Source: Hygrocybe punicea (Eukaryota; Basidiomycota; Agaricomycetes; Agaricales; Hygrophoraceae). From it: 64,000 bases of DNA. The notes beneath the pieces are model-generated. The model made no database searches. It was not told where the DNA came from and worked only from the letters and a program-made list of their open reading frames with translations. Location of the stretch: the NCBI GenBank assembly GCA_963556145.1, contig OY744465.1, positions 6,696,001 to 6,760,000 on the forward strand, given 5' to 3'. The stretch's first letter is position 1. Every line of letters starts with the position of its first letter. A program made the translations under genes and the position numbers. Positions 1 through 11,398 of the stretch are shown here, one piece after another.

Positions 1-791
1 TCGTTTGCTCTGTTTCCCCTTCTGTCCTCTCCCTCGTCCTGTCCCTTTTCCGCGTTCCTGTCTGCCCACACTCGTACAGGGCGACTCACATTGAGAGGTT
101 TGTTCCACCAGACAATGTACGTTGCAAGGTTAAGCACAGCGAATGCACCTGTAGCAACCTCCAACTCTGTCACGGGGAGGCCTTCAATTGCCCGCGCGAT
201 ACACTGGAGAATGAACCACCCCGTTTAGAGTAACGCGAATGATTTCGATAGTACGTCCCCTTTACTTCTGTCCTGGATCTCCTCTTCCAATAAACTCGTT
301 TTGTACTTATCAGGTAGATCGGGGACATCTTCGATCGTGATTGTGCGGATCGGTACGCCATTTTCATCGCACTGCATGAAACCACCCATTACGGCGAAGA
401 ACCCGTGCGTCTTGGTCCATCCATACTCTAAAACATATCACCATCAATCTCGCACACTCTTCCAGAACATCTCATGGCTCTCACTCTGGTTAGCCTTGGC
501 AATCCTGCGTGCAGCCATCAACTGTCGCGTTGCCCATCCCACAATCAATTCAGGTGCCAGCAATGCCAGCAACATCATCCACACACGACGTGCGGCTCTC
601 CTGCCCCAACTATCGTCTGGCGCCGGGATATTCGGATGGATCGCGAGCCAGATACAGGCGAATAATGTCACAAGACAGCTCCAAATGATATTCCAGATAG
701 TTCGGCATTTATCCAAGTCGCGGCAAGAAGATGGCGCCAGGTTTACGATCGCAGAAGTGTTGCCTAACGTTTCAAAGATGGGGATGATCAT
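1..791 (-). pseudogene. Multi-pass membrane protein family, copy 1 (nonsense-disrupted, runs off window)
   Basis: First of three minus-strand copies (others at 34.7-36.1 and 60.2-61.6 kb). Exon 1 starts at ATG 791 with the family's MIIPIFETLGN start and has two hydrophobic segments. A 57-nt intron (GTGAGA...TTTTAG in the family) follows, and exon 2 begins KYGWTKTHGFF. Exon 2 holds the conserved block around LSKSFALL then TGWFILQCIARAIEG, but the glutamine codon between these (CAA in the other copies) is TAA at 225-227. The 3' part lies beyond base 1. I know this as a paralogue-rich hypothetical membrane family of mushroom genomes; its function is unknown. Family membership is confident from comparison within the window; loss of function is inferred from the stop. 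Confidence 0.85.
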
Positions 792-800
792 GGTGCACTG

Positions 801-1868
801 TCAAGCTCTCTGCCCTGATCCTCGAGGCATTAACGCCACCATCTCAACATTGACGCCGAAGAACCATTTTAGGAGACCATAGAAAACGTTAACTCCAAAC
901 TGAGATACTAGGGCATAGAGTACACCTGGACTAATAGAAAATAATTCTTGAGAAATGCAACGATTTCCGCTCATACTACCCCAGTCAAAGTATTTCTTCT
1001 CGGTGTCATCCCACCCCTTGCCGCCAATGAGCAATGCCATGTACCCCCTGCATGACGGAGACATGATAAAAGACAGAATGAACGCAAAACCTAGTGACAA
1101 GGCCACAAAATGCGTGAGTGAACACGATGTCTCGCGACGGAGTGAAGGGAAACAAAACCATCATATCCAGTCAACGCCAGAATCAGCTCACCAAATACAC
1201 ACACCTTCTGGTACAGCACTTTCCCAAAACCCTGCCTGTTCATCTGCACCGGCAACCATTCCATCAAACTGCTGCATTTCACAAGTCAGCATAAAACCCA
1301 CATAGGCAGTGGCATCATCATCATCACGTACTTTTTCTCGTTCTCCAGCGACACTTCTCATCGCTCGGCACAACAAGCCTCCACACGATCATTTTCATCG
1401 CATCCGTCAAGCGGTACCGCTGTGGGAGCGGATGTTGCTCCATTGCAGTGTTACTCCTCGCCGTGTCCTTCAATGTCAGGTGCCCTCTGCCTCTACCGCT
1501 TTTTAGCTGCATAAGGTCAGTGGATAATTGGCGGTTTCATCTGGTTGGGTGGCTGGTGCAGAGGATGGAACGTACCCAACCACCACCTTCAACTCCTCCT
1601 TTGCTTTGACAAACCCGCCTTTGGGGAGCGTGGCGAGCTCTTCGAGCAATGTGTCTAAATGCTCGGCGAGGATGTGCCTGTTCATTTAACAATCGTCGAC
1701 AGGATTGATGGATACGGAACTTGTTATATAGGAAGAGGGTGGGCGTGAGGTTGAAAAACAAAGCTTACCGTACTCACCGATTGTCTTGATGACGACTCGG
1801 ACGCCAAAACTCTGTACAGGCTTGACAGCGACAGTGAGTCGGAACATGTCGTTGACATCAATGGTCAT
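801..1868 (-). other. Degenerate upstream block of the membrane-family locus, copy 1
   Basis: Minus-strand fragments here match blocks upstream of copy 3 (62.1-63.1 kb) and at 44.0-44.8 kb: a piece reading FDGMVAGADEQAGFW near 1,260-1,200, and a start-like segment MTIDVNDMFRL at 1868. A hydrophobic open stretch (1106-801) ends just before the copy 1 exon. They may be 5' exons of one long gene or a separate neighbouring gene that moves with it. Several frame changes suggest decay. No known domain is recognised. Confidence 0.45.
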
Positions 1869-1899
1869 GGCATGCTACGAAAGAACCAGGAGGTGATGA

Positions 1900-3749
1900 G
1901 GATGAGCGCTGAGCTTGAGCACGTCGATGGTGGCCTGGAGGTTGTGAAGGTTTGCGCTGCAACCCCCAAAATTGCAAAAATCGCGGCTTCGCACACCTAC
2001 TAGGGCAATGTATCCTACACGCTAATCAGCTAAAAATACACTGGCCCATGCCTGGCAACCCCATCGAAGACGGCGCAGTACGAGTCATCGTCACCTGGCG
2101 CGCGGGGTATAGTAAACGCCAGAGGTCATAAACATTGCTCTGGCGAACAGCTCAAGTCTAAATCTCCGGTTCGTCATTGTTTCCCAACCATCTCAGAGTC
2201 CCTCATCCCTGTTCTACCTCGAGCTCAGTTCCATCTTCTTCCGGGCAACGCGGACTAGGGTGAGGACATTCGCACTCAACACTTCGATCACACCGCAACC
2301 TACCACAGCTATCAGAGATTGAGAATCTGCGAAGTCTGTCGGCAGTAATCCCCCTATTGCCTTCGAAACCCTCAACTTTGCCAAGATTCGACTGGTCCAG
2401 CCCTCATGATGGAACCACATCGCATCGCTTCACAGTGGATTTGCCGATTTTCGGAAGGGACACTTGGTGGACAAGCATTCTGGAAAAGTGTGTTCCGGTG
2501 TAAACTCATCTTCCTGCTTCTTGACCGTCACTAAAGTCTCAACTCTCATTCTAGCAGGTGGCAATCAAAGTTTTCAGTTTACATTGAGATGTCGACTCGA
2601 ACTAGATTATGATAGGAGCTATTCCTCGTCTTCGCTCAGTGGATCTTCCGCGAACTCAGTGTTTTGTCAGCATCATCTCACCCCATTTCTTCGCATTTCG
2701 ACAGAATGCAAATTCGGGAACACTGCACCTACCGAGAGATAAGACGTCAACCCAGACACGATGGTGCTGGATAGCCGCTGAAATAACGGCTGTGGGCTTG
2801 AACGAGTAACAGCTGAAACGAACGTGAAGGCATTCGGTATGACAGTCCCTCCAAGCACATATTTCTACCTCTATCTCGCCCCCCCCCCCCCACCCCCATT
2901 CTTGGCTAACGCAGATTGCTCACAGATCTTGACTGGATCCATTCCCCTTCATACACATCAAAAGTGACACAAGAGTCATTGTCTTCATCGCGTCCGGTGG
3001 TTGCTCGAAGCATCAGCATCGTCCACAGATCAGCGGTGAGATTTGGAGGCTACTGGTGATCCCGATCAGCGGCTGTCGATGGCTACTCTATAGATTTTTT
3101 TCAATGGTGGCAATGTAAAGAGTTCAGATTCGGGTGGACGTTTCCTCGGTGAGTCTATGTCATAACCCCATTAGTTCGATGTTGGATCAGCATTCGTAAT
3201 GAATGAACATTACATGCAAAGTTGGTGATAGCTGTACTTGACGGCGGTCATGCTCGCAGTCCTATCTCGGACTGCTTATTCGGGTCCTTGTCCTCCTTCC
3301 ACTTGATAAGTTATCTGTACCGACAGCACAATATTGAGTACCCCTCCTGGTAAACATATACGTCGTTGGGTTTTAACTTAGGTTTGGGCTGTAATGCGGA
3401 GAGATTAGAGAAGCGAATATGGACAAGCCGTTAGAGGGCACCGGCATCGCACCCTGTGATGAGATCCCAAGTGAATACGGAGAGCAGTTCCTGAATAGGT
3501 CTCTTTCGGAACGGCGGTATACTTGAGAATCGTCTTTGAGCGACTGCTTTTCCCCAGTTTCAACTTGCTTCGGGCATAGGTTGAGCCTGGCTGAGCGCAG
3601 ACGAAACAAAAAGAGAAAGACTATAAAATACGAGAAGAAGTCAATCAGCAGAATACAAAAACCTTTTTCGCCAACTCGAGTTACTCGACGCATTCGATGT
3701 AAATATACTGCTTGAGTTGTACCGACGTTGGTTACACCTATATGTGCTC
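1900..3749. other. No supportable gene; contains a poly-C tract
   Basis: Short open frames on both strands are not supported by any domain or splice structure. A C homopolymer with one A interruption lies near 2880-2897. Otherwise nothing is recognised. Confidence 0.5.
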
Positions 3750-3800
3750 TCGTCGTATCGTGGGCATTACTGGACAAAACCTGCTCTCTTTGCATTTCAC

Positions 3801-3970
3801 CATCAATGTGCATCAATGCGCATTAATGTGCATTAATGTGCATCAGTGTGCATCAGTGTGCATCAGTGTGCATTAATGCGCATCAGTGTGCATCAATGCG
3901 CATCAATGTGCATTAATGCACATCAATGCTCATCAATGTGCATCAATGCACATTGATGCACATTAATGCA
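3801..3970. repeat. Decamer minisatellite, left arm
   Basis: About 17 head-to-tail copies of a 10-bp unit, consensus YGCATYARTG. Adjacent units create the 12-bp palindrome TGCATTAATGCA. It lies about 45 bp inside the left end of the inverted-repeat element. Confidence 0.95.
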
Positions 3971-4709
3971 CAATAACAATAACAATATTAATTAATTAAC
4001 AAAGTATTTATTTATTTGTGTCCAAAAAGGGAAGTATATATGTACATAAAGGGAAAGTACATACCTATCAGCCAGAAAATTGCATAAAAATTATTTATTA
4101 ATAGGAAGTAATGAAAATTTATGAAATAAATTCCAGGAATCATACATTTATCTATTATCATGACCATGATTTACATTTCCTTGGATTTTCAGTAGTGAAC
4201 AGCACAGGCAATGTGTGAGTTTCTAGAATATGGGTTTCACTAGTGAACTGCAGGGGTACAGGGACCCTGCAGGTGTTTGGTCATGGGTTTGTATGGGTAT
4301 GGGTATTGGTACAGGTATGGCTACAGATCCTCATATCCACAAGCTTTCAAACAAGCCTGGGATCATCCAAAACAGCTGAGAACTGACTGAGATATGATCA
4401 ATCATTCTACCTCATAACATATTAACAATGTCCCTCTTCTCACTTCCAAAACATTGACTTGATGACTACAAGGGTGCTACCATGTGAATTCTACACCACC
4501 ATTGACCTCAGGTCTCATTTTTACCTGTTTTTGGTGGTTTTGATGATTATTGCACCTGTGAAGCCCACCAAACCCCTCTAATTAGAGGTTACATCCTGTC
4601 TGGGTGACACCTCTAACTAGAGGGTATTTATCATGGCTAGGGCCTCCTTCAATAAATCTTCAATAGCTATAGGGAGCCCTTTCAGCATATCTTTCCCATG
4701 ATACATGGG

Positions 4710-4958
4710 TCAGCCGAGATGGACAATTTCCACTCCAAGTGGGCCAGCTAAGGTATCTTCTTTGGTATGTTTGCATCCAGATGAGTGATTAATTTGTATT
4801 ACCCCATTACTGACAGTATCTTTTGTTGAAGTTATCTGTTCAACTTGAATGAACATTGTGGCATCTCTGCGTGCCAACTGTTGGTGTCCGGTCCTCAGAA
4901 ATGAGTGCTTGTCACCATCCAGGTCTTCAGGAATGAAAGGGCGGGTGGTGAAACCCAT
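4710..4958 (-). CDS. Small ORF in transposon core, unrecognised
   Basis: An 82-residue minus-strand open frame (starts MGFTTRPFIPEDLDGD) fills part of the core and begins just inside the right arm, so its first residues come from the inverted repeat. No domain is recognised and it is too short for a transposase. It may be a remnant, a captured fragment or chance. Confidence 0.25.
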   Translation of the reverse strand: MGFTTRPFIPEDLDGDKHSFLRTGHQQLARRDATMFIQVEQITSTKDTVSNGVIQINHSSGCKHTKEDTLAGPLGVEIVHLG

Positions 4959-5214
4959 ATTCTAGAAACTCACACATTGCCTGTGCTGTTCACTACTGAA
5001 AATCCAAGGAAATGTAAATCATGGTCATGATAATAGATAAATGTATGATTCCTGGAATTTATTTCATAAATTTTCATTACTTCCTATTAATAAATAATTT
5101 TTATGCAATTTTCTGGCTGATAGGTATGTACTTTCCCTTTATGTACATATATACTTCCCTTTTTGGACACAAATAAATAAATACTTTGTTAATTAATTAA
5201 TATTGTTATTGTTA

Positions 5215-5356
5215 TTGTGCATTAATGTGCATCAATGTGCATTAATGTGCATTAATGCACACTGATGCACACTGATGCACACTGATGCACACTGATGCAC
5301 ATTAATGCACACTGATGCGCATTGATGCACATTAATGCACATTAATGCGCATTGAT
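5215..5356. repeat. Decamer minisatellite, right arm (inverted copy)
   Basis: About 14 units of the same 10-bp repeat as 3801-3970, in the opposite orientation. Copy number differs between the arms, showing slippage after the element formed or incomplete homogenisation. Confidence 0.95.
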
Positions 5357-5408
5357 GGTGAAATGCAAAGAGAGCAGGTTTTGTCCAGTAATGCCCACGA
5401 TACTCGTC

Positions 5409-6043
5409 GTCTGACAGCAGTGGCCTATTTCTTCGAATGAAGTCTAGCTTACAGCTATCGCCAACAGACTCCGCCGATGCTCGATCTCCGCTAGTGCTTG
5501 GGTGTTTGGATTGCGGTGTGCTCGAATCATCAAGCGTGAATGTCCCTCTAGTGCACATAGTACTATAGTCTATGAGTGTGTAGAGCAGTTTTTCCCTGAG
5601 GGAGATGGGAATGATGTACATGGGGCCTCAGAGATGGTTTGGAAACAATGAACTGGGGGGGCTTACGACGTTTGAGGTGTCCAGACCCAAGTTTACGACT
5701 TGACCACACGGGACGCTGGTTGTGAAGTGTACTCCACGCCCAAGGTGTCGATGGACCTTTACTCATAACTTACCCTGCCATCTTCAATGAGGTTTGGGCG
5801 AGTGGGCTGTATTGCGTTCCAGAATCCCAGATGCACGAAGTGACTGATTTTGCAAGCCCCTGCTGATGAGTTTCCCGGTCAATGGGCATATCCTCAGGCC
5901 ACTCCAGTCGTCGTTACTGACATCCTCTGTACCCATCACTTCACTTGTGCTAGAGGGCCGTTGCTTTGCACGGCATATCCGAGTCCCTCAAACTTGCATA
6001 CAAGAAAGTACTAAGTGAGCATTGAGTGAATTGAGAAGATTAC
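5409..6043. other. Intergenic; presumed region of the Helitron-1 3' end
   Basis: No gene is supported. The 3' terminus of Helitron-1 (a hairpin plus CTRR on the minus strand) should lie here or slightly further left, but I could not place it by eye. Confidence 0.4.
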
Positions 6044-6478
6044 CTACACAAGAACATATAATAAAGCACATAGTTGTTTGGATCTGCAGACAGTTAAAAA
6101 AATGTCTTCCAACATTCCTTCATATTCTATTGACCTTCCTGTGACAATCCCATCATGGAACCAAACATGACCTGCTGAACTGATGATACGAGAAGTGAAG
6201 TGATTAGTTCCATGATATATGACACCTCTGAGACGATACTGTTGTGGTTCTATTTGCCCTTCAACTGTTACTGTCAAGTTATGGTCCACAATGGTAGTAG
6301 AGGCAGATACACCAAAGGCAAGCAGCTGAGGAGAATTTACAAAACTAAATTTTTGAAGTAGGAAGTCATTGCAGACTGTACACTTTGAAGCAAGGGAAAT
6401 TACAAAGAGATCAATTTCATCCTGAATAGATTCAAAGTCAATTCTTCCAATATCTATATGGCAGTTATGTGCTGCTTC
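6044..6478 (-). pseudogene. Helitron-1 C-terminal tail with USP-like His box
   Basis: This stretch continues the helicase frame after a TGA at 6479-6481 (a CGA would give arginine). It contains YRLRGVIYHGTNHFTSRII and then VWFHDG. The arrangement, a Tyr/Leu strand, a glycine-rich turn before a His, then an aromatic plus Asp-Gly, resembles the histidine/aspartate box of ubiquitin-specific proteases (family C19). The matching cysteine box (NNSCAYDS) lies in the preceding segment. I infer a deubiquitinase-like cysteine-protease domain fused to the helicase C-terminus. Catalytic activity is not shown and the stop separates the boxes. Confidence 0.6.
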
Positions 6479-8997
6479 TCACTGCCTAGACACAGGATGA
6501 CGTTGAGGGCAAAAAATACATGAGGAAAGAATGGGCATTTCAGTTTGTAACAAAGTGTCTAATATTGTATGAACACTAGTAATTATTCCCCAAGGGAAAT
6601 TATTAGGTGAATGTCGAAGTAGACAGTGGCGTGTATGATCACGTACTTCCTCTAGAGAGCATTCACCATCAGAATGTTTTGAAAATCCATCAACCAAGAC
6701 ACCAAGAAATTGAGCATTTAGAGATCTGAAAGAATTAGACCATGCAATCTTGTCCTCCTGCCAAATAGCATAAAATATGGATATTACAGAGTCATATGCA
6801 CAGCTGTTATTACTCCAGGCCATACCACTGGGGATACTTATCAAGGATATCTGAGAGTTTTCAATACTATGATGTATCTTCATTTTCTTTCTCTGTGGTG
6901 CCACTCGAGAACCACTTATTTTTCTCTTAATAGCAATTGTCTGAACAATCTTTGCAGGAGAACTTCCTTCTGCAGGCACATATTGTCCATTAGGAGCAAC
7001 AGCCTTCTGGATTCCCTGTTTCTTATTAAGTATTTTCCAGGGAACATCATTTTCATATGATGCTGAAAATTTATCAGACTTATTCCAACGAATAGCCCTG
7101 TGTACATTTGCAGGAACATAATTTTCACCCTTCCACAATCTAAAAGAATCAATCAGTGTATTTCTGCGATCTCCAGTAATGGTCTTTGGCAACTTGCCTT
7201 CAAACCTCAAGTGAGCAATTTCATCCAGAATTTCCAGCTCACGGAATTCCTGACGTAATGCACCAGATGCTCCTCCTGTGATCATTCTTGCATCAAAACC
7301 TTGCAATATAACAGTGCCTGAAGCAGAAGCACTACGTGACAAAGCAGTGTAATATGATTGATGAGAACGGCTGTTATTAAGATCTACTGGGTTATGAGGC
7401 CTTGTCTTTCCCTGTGAAGAGAAGTCTGTCATGGAAAAATTAGGAAGAACCTCTACCTGACTATGAGATATGATAACAGAGGTATCATCTGGCAATGCAC
7501 AAACTATAGTGACACTTGTTCTTGTTATTGGTACAACATTCTCAGGAAGCCCATCTAATTGCACCATCTGTGGAGGATTAAGTAACTTTACAAATAATGT
7601 GTCTAGTATTCTCTGGCCTTGTGAACCTTTTGCTGACTGCCAGCAATGTACTATACCTTCTTGTTCTCGAGTAATGCACAACTCTGTTGCACTATTATTG
7701 CGGATCATAACAGGCATTCCAATGCACAATGAAAGTTTTCCAGGTATGCATTTTGAATTTGCACTGGGTGGTTGATTCCACAAGGCATTCTGAACACTGT
7801 CAGATAGTGTATGATGCTTGAAGGTAGATGAACACTTTTTTTTTGTGCTATCTTGAGAGCTCATTGAATCATTAGAAAAAAATTCCACTAATGGCTGGTC
7901 AGTTTCCTTAGAAAACCTTAGTGAACCCAGGCGATTAATTTCATCTTTGTGAATATTCAGAGCAGTGATTATCGAAACTTGTCTAAACTCTTTATCCTTT
8001 ACTGACAAACGACCAGGTAAATTACTTGAAATTCTTGTTCTCAAAAATACAATATCTCCTGGAGTACAAGCTTTATATCGCATGTTTGTTAGTGCTGTTC
8101 TTAATTGTGCATCTTCTTTTGTTTGAAGCCTTTGTCTCATATTTTCTCTCAGTATCACAACTGTTGTAACTTGATGCCAAAGGGCTTTTCCAATTGCAGC
8201 TTCTTGATCAAAACGGCTAGTGGATGAAAATCCAACAGTTCTGCTATATAGCGAAGAATTTTCATGCCCAATTGCAGGAGGCAATTGAGCAAAATCTCCA
8301 GCAAAGATCATGTTTAATCCACCCCAAGGCTTCTCAGTTTCATTGAATATCTTTGCCATTCTCACACTAATCCGATACATGTCACAACAAGACAACATTG
8401 AGACTTCATCAAAAAAAATGTAATCAACACCCTGCAACCGTGATCTTAACTGAGCAAGTTGTTTATTTGATATGTGCTCTTCACTTTTCTCATTCAATCC
8501 AAACATATAATGATATGTAGATCCTGCCAACAGAGCTGCTGAAGTTCCTGTAGGAGCTACAATAACAAAGTGGTGACTTTCATTTTTCATCTCAAAGAAC
8601 TTCACCAATGCTTTTAATACCTGTGTTTTACCTGTGCCACCCATTCCACCAATGTGCAATTTTAGCTGATCTGAATAATCATTAGATGCATGATGTGCAA
8701 CAATGTAAAATGCTCTTTTTTGTTCTGGATTTAAATGGAAATCCCCCACAATACTATTTATAGCCAATTTGGACTTGCTGGATTGACAAGTTTTTTCAAG
8801 ATATGTTTTATCAACAATCTGAACATTATTTTGGCTCAAAGATACATGTGAAAGTAATCCACTGTTGAAAAATGTTGCTAAGCTCTCTGCTCGACCTTCA
8901 AGTATATCTTGTCGTTTCTTTTGCACAACAGCTTTCCATTGACTGCCATTCTGTATAACCTCAGGTGGGGGTGGCTCAATAACTGGTGTCTTCACAG
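6479..8997 (-). pseudogene. Helitron-1 Pif1-family helicase half
   Basis: This is the SF1B DNA helicase part of the RepHel transposase, which unwinds DNA during rolling-circle transposition. Motifs in order: Walker A GGMGGTGKT, Walker B FFDEVSML, motif III IFAGDFAQLPP, and a late YTALSRSAS motif. The last 110 or so residues start a second domain with MAWSNNSCAYDS, a cysteine box like that of ubiquitin-specific proteases. The open frame runs on to 9073, but bases above 8997 are hAT terminal sequence, so its first ~25 residues are an artefact of the insertion. It is separated from its Rep half by 13.5 kb and ends at TGA 6479-6481. Confidence 0.9.
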
Positions 8998-9011
8998 TAG
9001 TGTTCCGGGAA
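8998..9011 (+). repeat. hAT left terminal inverted repeat
   Basis: tagtgttccgggaa, abutting the target duplication copy at 8990-8997. It differs at one position from the other terminus. Confidence 0.92.
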
Positions 9012-9139
9012 GCAGGTCTGAGTTGAATTTCACTGGGTAAATTTACTTCACGACTGAATCTGACCAAATTCACCTAGGTAAATGACAGCTAATTTACCGG
9101 CATGTTTGGTAGGGACTTCCGTTGTACTAGTACTTTACT

Positions 9140-9445
9140 TTACCACATATCCCACTCCGACTCTTTTGGTGTAGTAGTGTTGTCAAGAGCGGGTAATGCC
9201 AAATCGGTGACATTGTTGGGTTTCATAGCAACCTGAGGTTTGTCTGAAAGGATATCAAGCAATACTGGAGATTGGATATCGAAATCTTGAGGTATTGCAA
9301 AAGCGGTGCCATTGACACCTGTGAGATCAAGTGGGGGTTCATCGTCACCAAGGCCATCACGATTGATATCATCCTCAGCTTCATGCTTATTGGATAGATA
9401 CCGAGGATCTGGTACCGTTTTTTCGTCCCTCATCAGCAAAACAGC
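9140..9445 (-). pseudogene. hAT transposase, C-terminal end displaced by element X
   Basis: The frame ending ...KESEWDMW-stop (9140) looks like a free-standing ORF but continues the hAT transposase. Minus-strand coding at 18686 reads SISKTA and is cut by X after the duplicated 8 bp. After excising X plus one copy of aaaacagc, it reads on as VLLMRDEKTVPDPRY with no frame change. This acidic tail of about 100 residues follows the dimerisation domain. It has no separate start or function of its own. Confidence 0.85.
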
Positions 9446-9469
9446 CGTCAACGATACAGGTCTGCCACG

Positions 9470-9640
9470 TGCTGTGCAGACGTCTATAGAGTCATAGCGT
9501 CATAGACTACTTCTTTGTATGTCTAAATATATATAGTGCCACGCAACATCTATGCAAGTCTATGCAGTCGGCTGTCTCACCTGTATAGACCGGTATAGAC
9601 CTGTCAACTATCTGTATAGTACTACATAACCACATCCAGA
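9470..9640. repeat. Subterminal tatagac motifs, left end of X
   Basis: Multiple short motifs such as gtctatagag, catagactac and gtatagaccggtatagac. The same motif family recurs at 18500-18685 at the other end. Subterminal repeats of this kind usually bind transposase; here that is inference. Confidence 0.65.
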
Positions 9641-9796
9641 ATGCAGCCGGAGCACTCATTTTATATTTTATATTATTCTTTCATTGTCATATAAAAGAAA
9701 ATATAAAAGAAACAAGGGATTTGCTGCGCGCTTCGCGCTGCGCGTCGGATTTTGTCAGAAAGTAGTCAAGGATGTCATTATGATACAAAAAAATAT

Positions 9797-9970
9797 GGAG
9801 AGGCATAGATTGGAAAGAATGTATGAAAAGGGGAGGTCCGGTGATGAAGACAGTGGAGAGGCATATATTGGAAATAATGTACAAAAAGTGGAGGAACGGT
9901 TATGAAGAGTGTGGAGAGGCATATATTGGAAAGAATGTACGAAAAGGTGAGTACCGGTGAAGAAGACTAT
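9797..9970 (+). repeat. 58-bp tandem repeat, three copies
   Basis: Units begin at ggagaggcat (about 9797, 9854 and 9912) and read ggagaggcatatattggaaa and onward with few differences. It lies just downstream of the Helitron-2 accessory gene. Confidence 0.85.
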
Positions 9971-9987
9971 TTCGACTTTCGAATCTT

Positions 9988-11034
9988 TCAAGAAGGTTTG
10001 TCGTCAGGAATGTCGGAGGGGAAGTTGTTGGAAGGGATGTTTTCTTCGGAAGCCAACGTTTCTGAATCTTTCTCGGAATTTTTCTCCGTGAGTTGGGAAG
10101 ACGATTGGAAGGGAGGACATTTGGGAGAAAGGGGATCCTGAGGTGAAGGCGAGCGCTTTCGTTTGGAAGAACCTTCTTGAACGTCCGTGCCCCATTTCCA
10201 TTTGCTCAGTTTGCCTAGTATACACATGATCAAAAGCGAAGTAGGGCCAGGCATGGAAAACGGACCTTTTGCGGGAGAAGTGGGTTCGGAGGGCGTTTTC
10301 AAAAAGGAAATCTCGTGGACATCTATGGGGAGGCGTTGATTGGCGTACGGTTCACTGTAAATGGTACCGGCAATTGTACACAACGTTCCAAGGAGGGGTG
10401 GTTTAAGGTTCTTGAAGCGAGGGTTCATCGTAGGATAGCGGGTGCTAACTTTTGTTTCACAGTTGCCGTGAACGGCGTATTGTGTGATGTCAATCGTGAA
10501 CTGTTTTTCTGAGATCTTCACACCGGCCTCCATGAAAGTGAATGAGTTTTTAAATAGAGAAGTCGGGGTGTTAGTGCGTACGGGGCCACTTATGATCACG
10601 GTGGGAGGAAGGGGCGGAACACCAGGGGGCATGACGTGGAGTTGGAAAGCATCGATTTGGGCGACATATTCATCAGTCGTGTGTCCGTCGCCTACATGTG
10701 CGTTGTCTTTCATGGAAGCGAGTTTCCCTTGAACATAGAAGATGGCGTCGTCGGGTGGGTCAGTCGAACCAGGTGGGATAAAATAGTGGAGTAATGTGTA
10801 TGCACTGAGCCAATCACCAGTTTCAGTTTGACTAAGTAATAGTTCAGCATCGAAGGTGATTGTTTTCGGTTTCCCATCAAAAATTCGCCGCGCGTTTGTG
10901 CAAGGCATGAATCCGAATAGAAAACAACAGCCAGACATTGGAAAGATGTGGTGACAGTGTGGAAGTGTCATCATACATTTAAGTTGTTGTGATGCAGTGG
11001 AGCATGTGAAACAAAGGGGTCTTAGGTGAGTCAT
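9988..11034 (-). CDS. Helitron-2 accessory protein, possibly RPA-like
   Basis: A 348-residue open frame on the Helitron-2 coding strand, downstream of the helicase. The N-terminal part (Cys/His-rich, CFTCSTASQQLKCMM) precedes a beta-rich region (ITFDAELLLSQ, AIFYVQGKLASM, TVIISGPV) and a Ser/Lys-rich polar tail. Helitrons often carry genes for single-stranded-DNA-binding OB-fold proteins, and both position and strand content fit that role, but no diagnostic motif is seen. It is the longest undamaged frame of this Helitron, and its 3' end overlaps the 58-bp repeat area. Confidence 0.5.
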   Translation of the reverse strand: MTHLRPLCFTCSTASQQLKCMMTLPHCHHIFPMSGCCFLFGFMPCTNARRIFDGKPKTITFDAELLLSQTETGDWLSAYTLLHYFIPPGSTDPPDDAIFYVQGKLASMKDNAHVGDGHTTDEYVAQIDAFQLHVMPPGVPPLPPTVIISGPVRTNTPTSLFKNSFTFMEAGVKISEKQFTIDITQYAVHGNCETKVSTRYPTMNPRFKNLKPPLLGTLCTIAGTIYSEPYANQRLPIDVHEISFLKTPSEPTSPAKGPFSMPGPTSLLIMCILGKLSKWKWGTDVQEGSSKRKRSPSPQDPLSPKCPPFQSSSQLTEKNSEKDSETLASEENIPSNNFPSDIPDDKPS

Positions 11035-11398
11035 CGTCAGTGAAATGGCGACATCGGACGTGATTGTTGTTTATCAAGCAGGAGTATAAAAAGGAGTTGG
11101 TTTATTGATGGGAAAGAAATGATGCAAACGTCAACCATACAGTGGAACGAATGTAGTCGACTTGGAGAGGAGATTGTCTTGCGGTATAAGCGAGACGGTG
11201 TCATATATATACATTGTTTTCGGTGGGATAAATCTATTGAGGTCCTGTCAAGCAATGTGTATGAAATGAGGGAAGACGGAGCTGACGTGGTACGTGGATT
11301 CACTTTTTCGGGGCAAGACGCAATCTGAATAGTTGGCGAAGCATCGGTACCATCATTATTTCGAGGTGAAAGAGGTGAAGTAAAGGAGGCGTACATCG

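Larger units (their letters stand above)
3755..5403. mobile_element. DNA transposon with about 0.46-0.49 kb terminal inverted repeats
   Basis: The left arm 3755-4240 and right arm 4948-5403 are inverted copies. The outer ends read gtatcgtgggcattactgg inward, and the inner ends meet at tgggtttcac/gtgaaaccca. Immediately outside are identical 5-bp direct repeats tcgtc (3750-3754 and 5404-5408), read as the target duplication. Arm lengths differ (486 against 456 bp) mainly through the number of 10-bp repeats. The 0.7-kb core has no transposase, so the element is non-autonomous. A 5-bp duplication with such long arms does not clearly fit a superfamily I can name. Confidence 0.85.

Noticed and set aside
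3373..3816. 147-residue minus-strand ORF
   Set aside because: Its start lies inside the inverted-repeat transposon and its body in unrelated flank, so it was created by the insertion.
3801..5356. CRISPR-like regularly spaced repeats
   Set aside because: The decamers are head to tail with no spacers, they lie in inverted arms of a transposon, and the genome is fungal.
5409..6043. Helitron-1 3' hairpin and CTRR end
   Set aside because: Several short palindromes are possible, but none stood out enough to claim a terminus without a copy alignment.
9140..9451. Independent 103-residue gene
   Set aside because: It is the displaced C-terminus of the hAT transposase; its apparent start comes from the element X junction.
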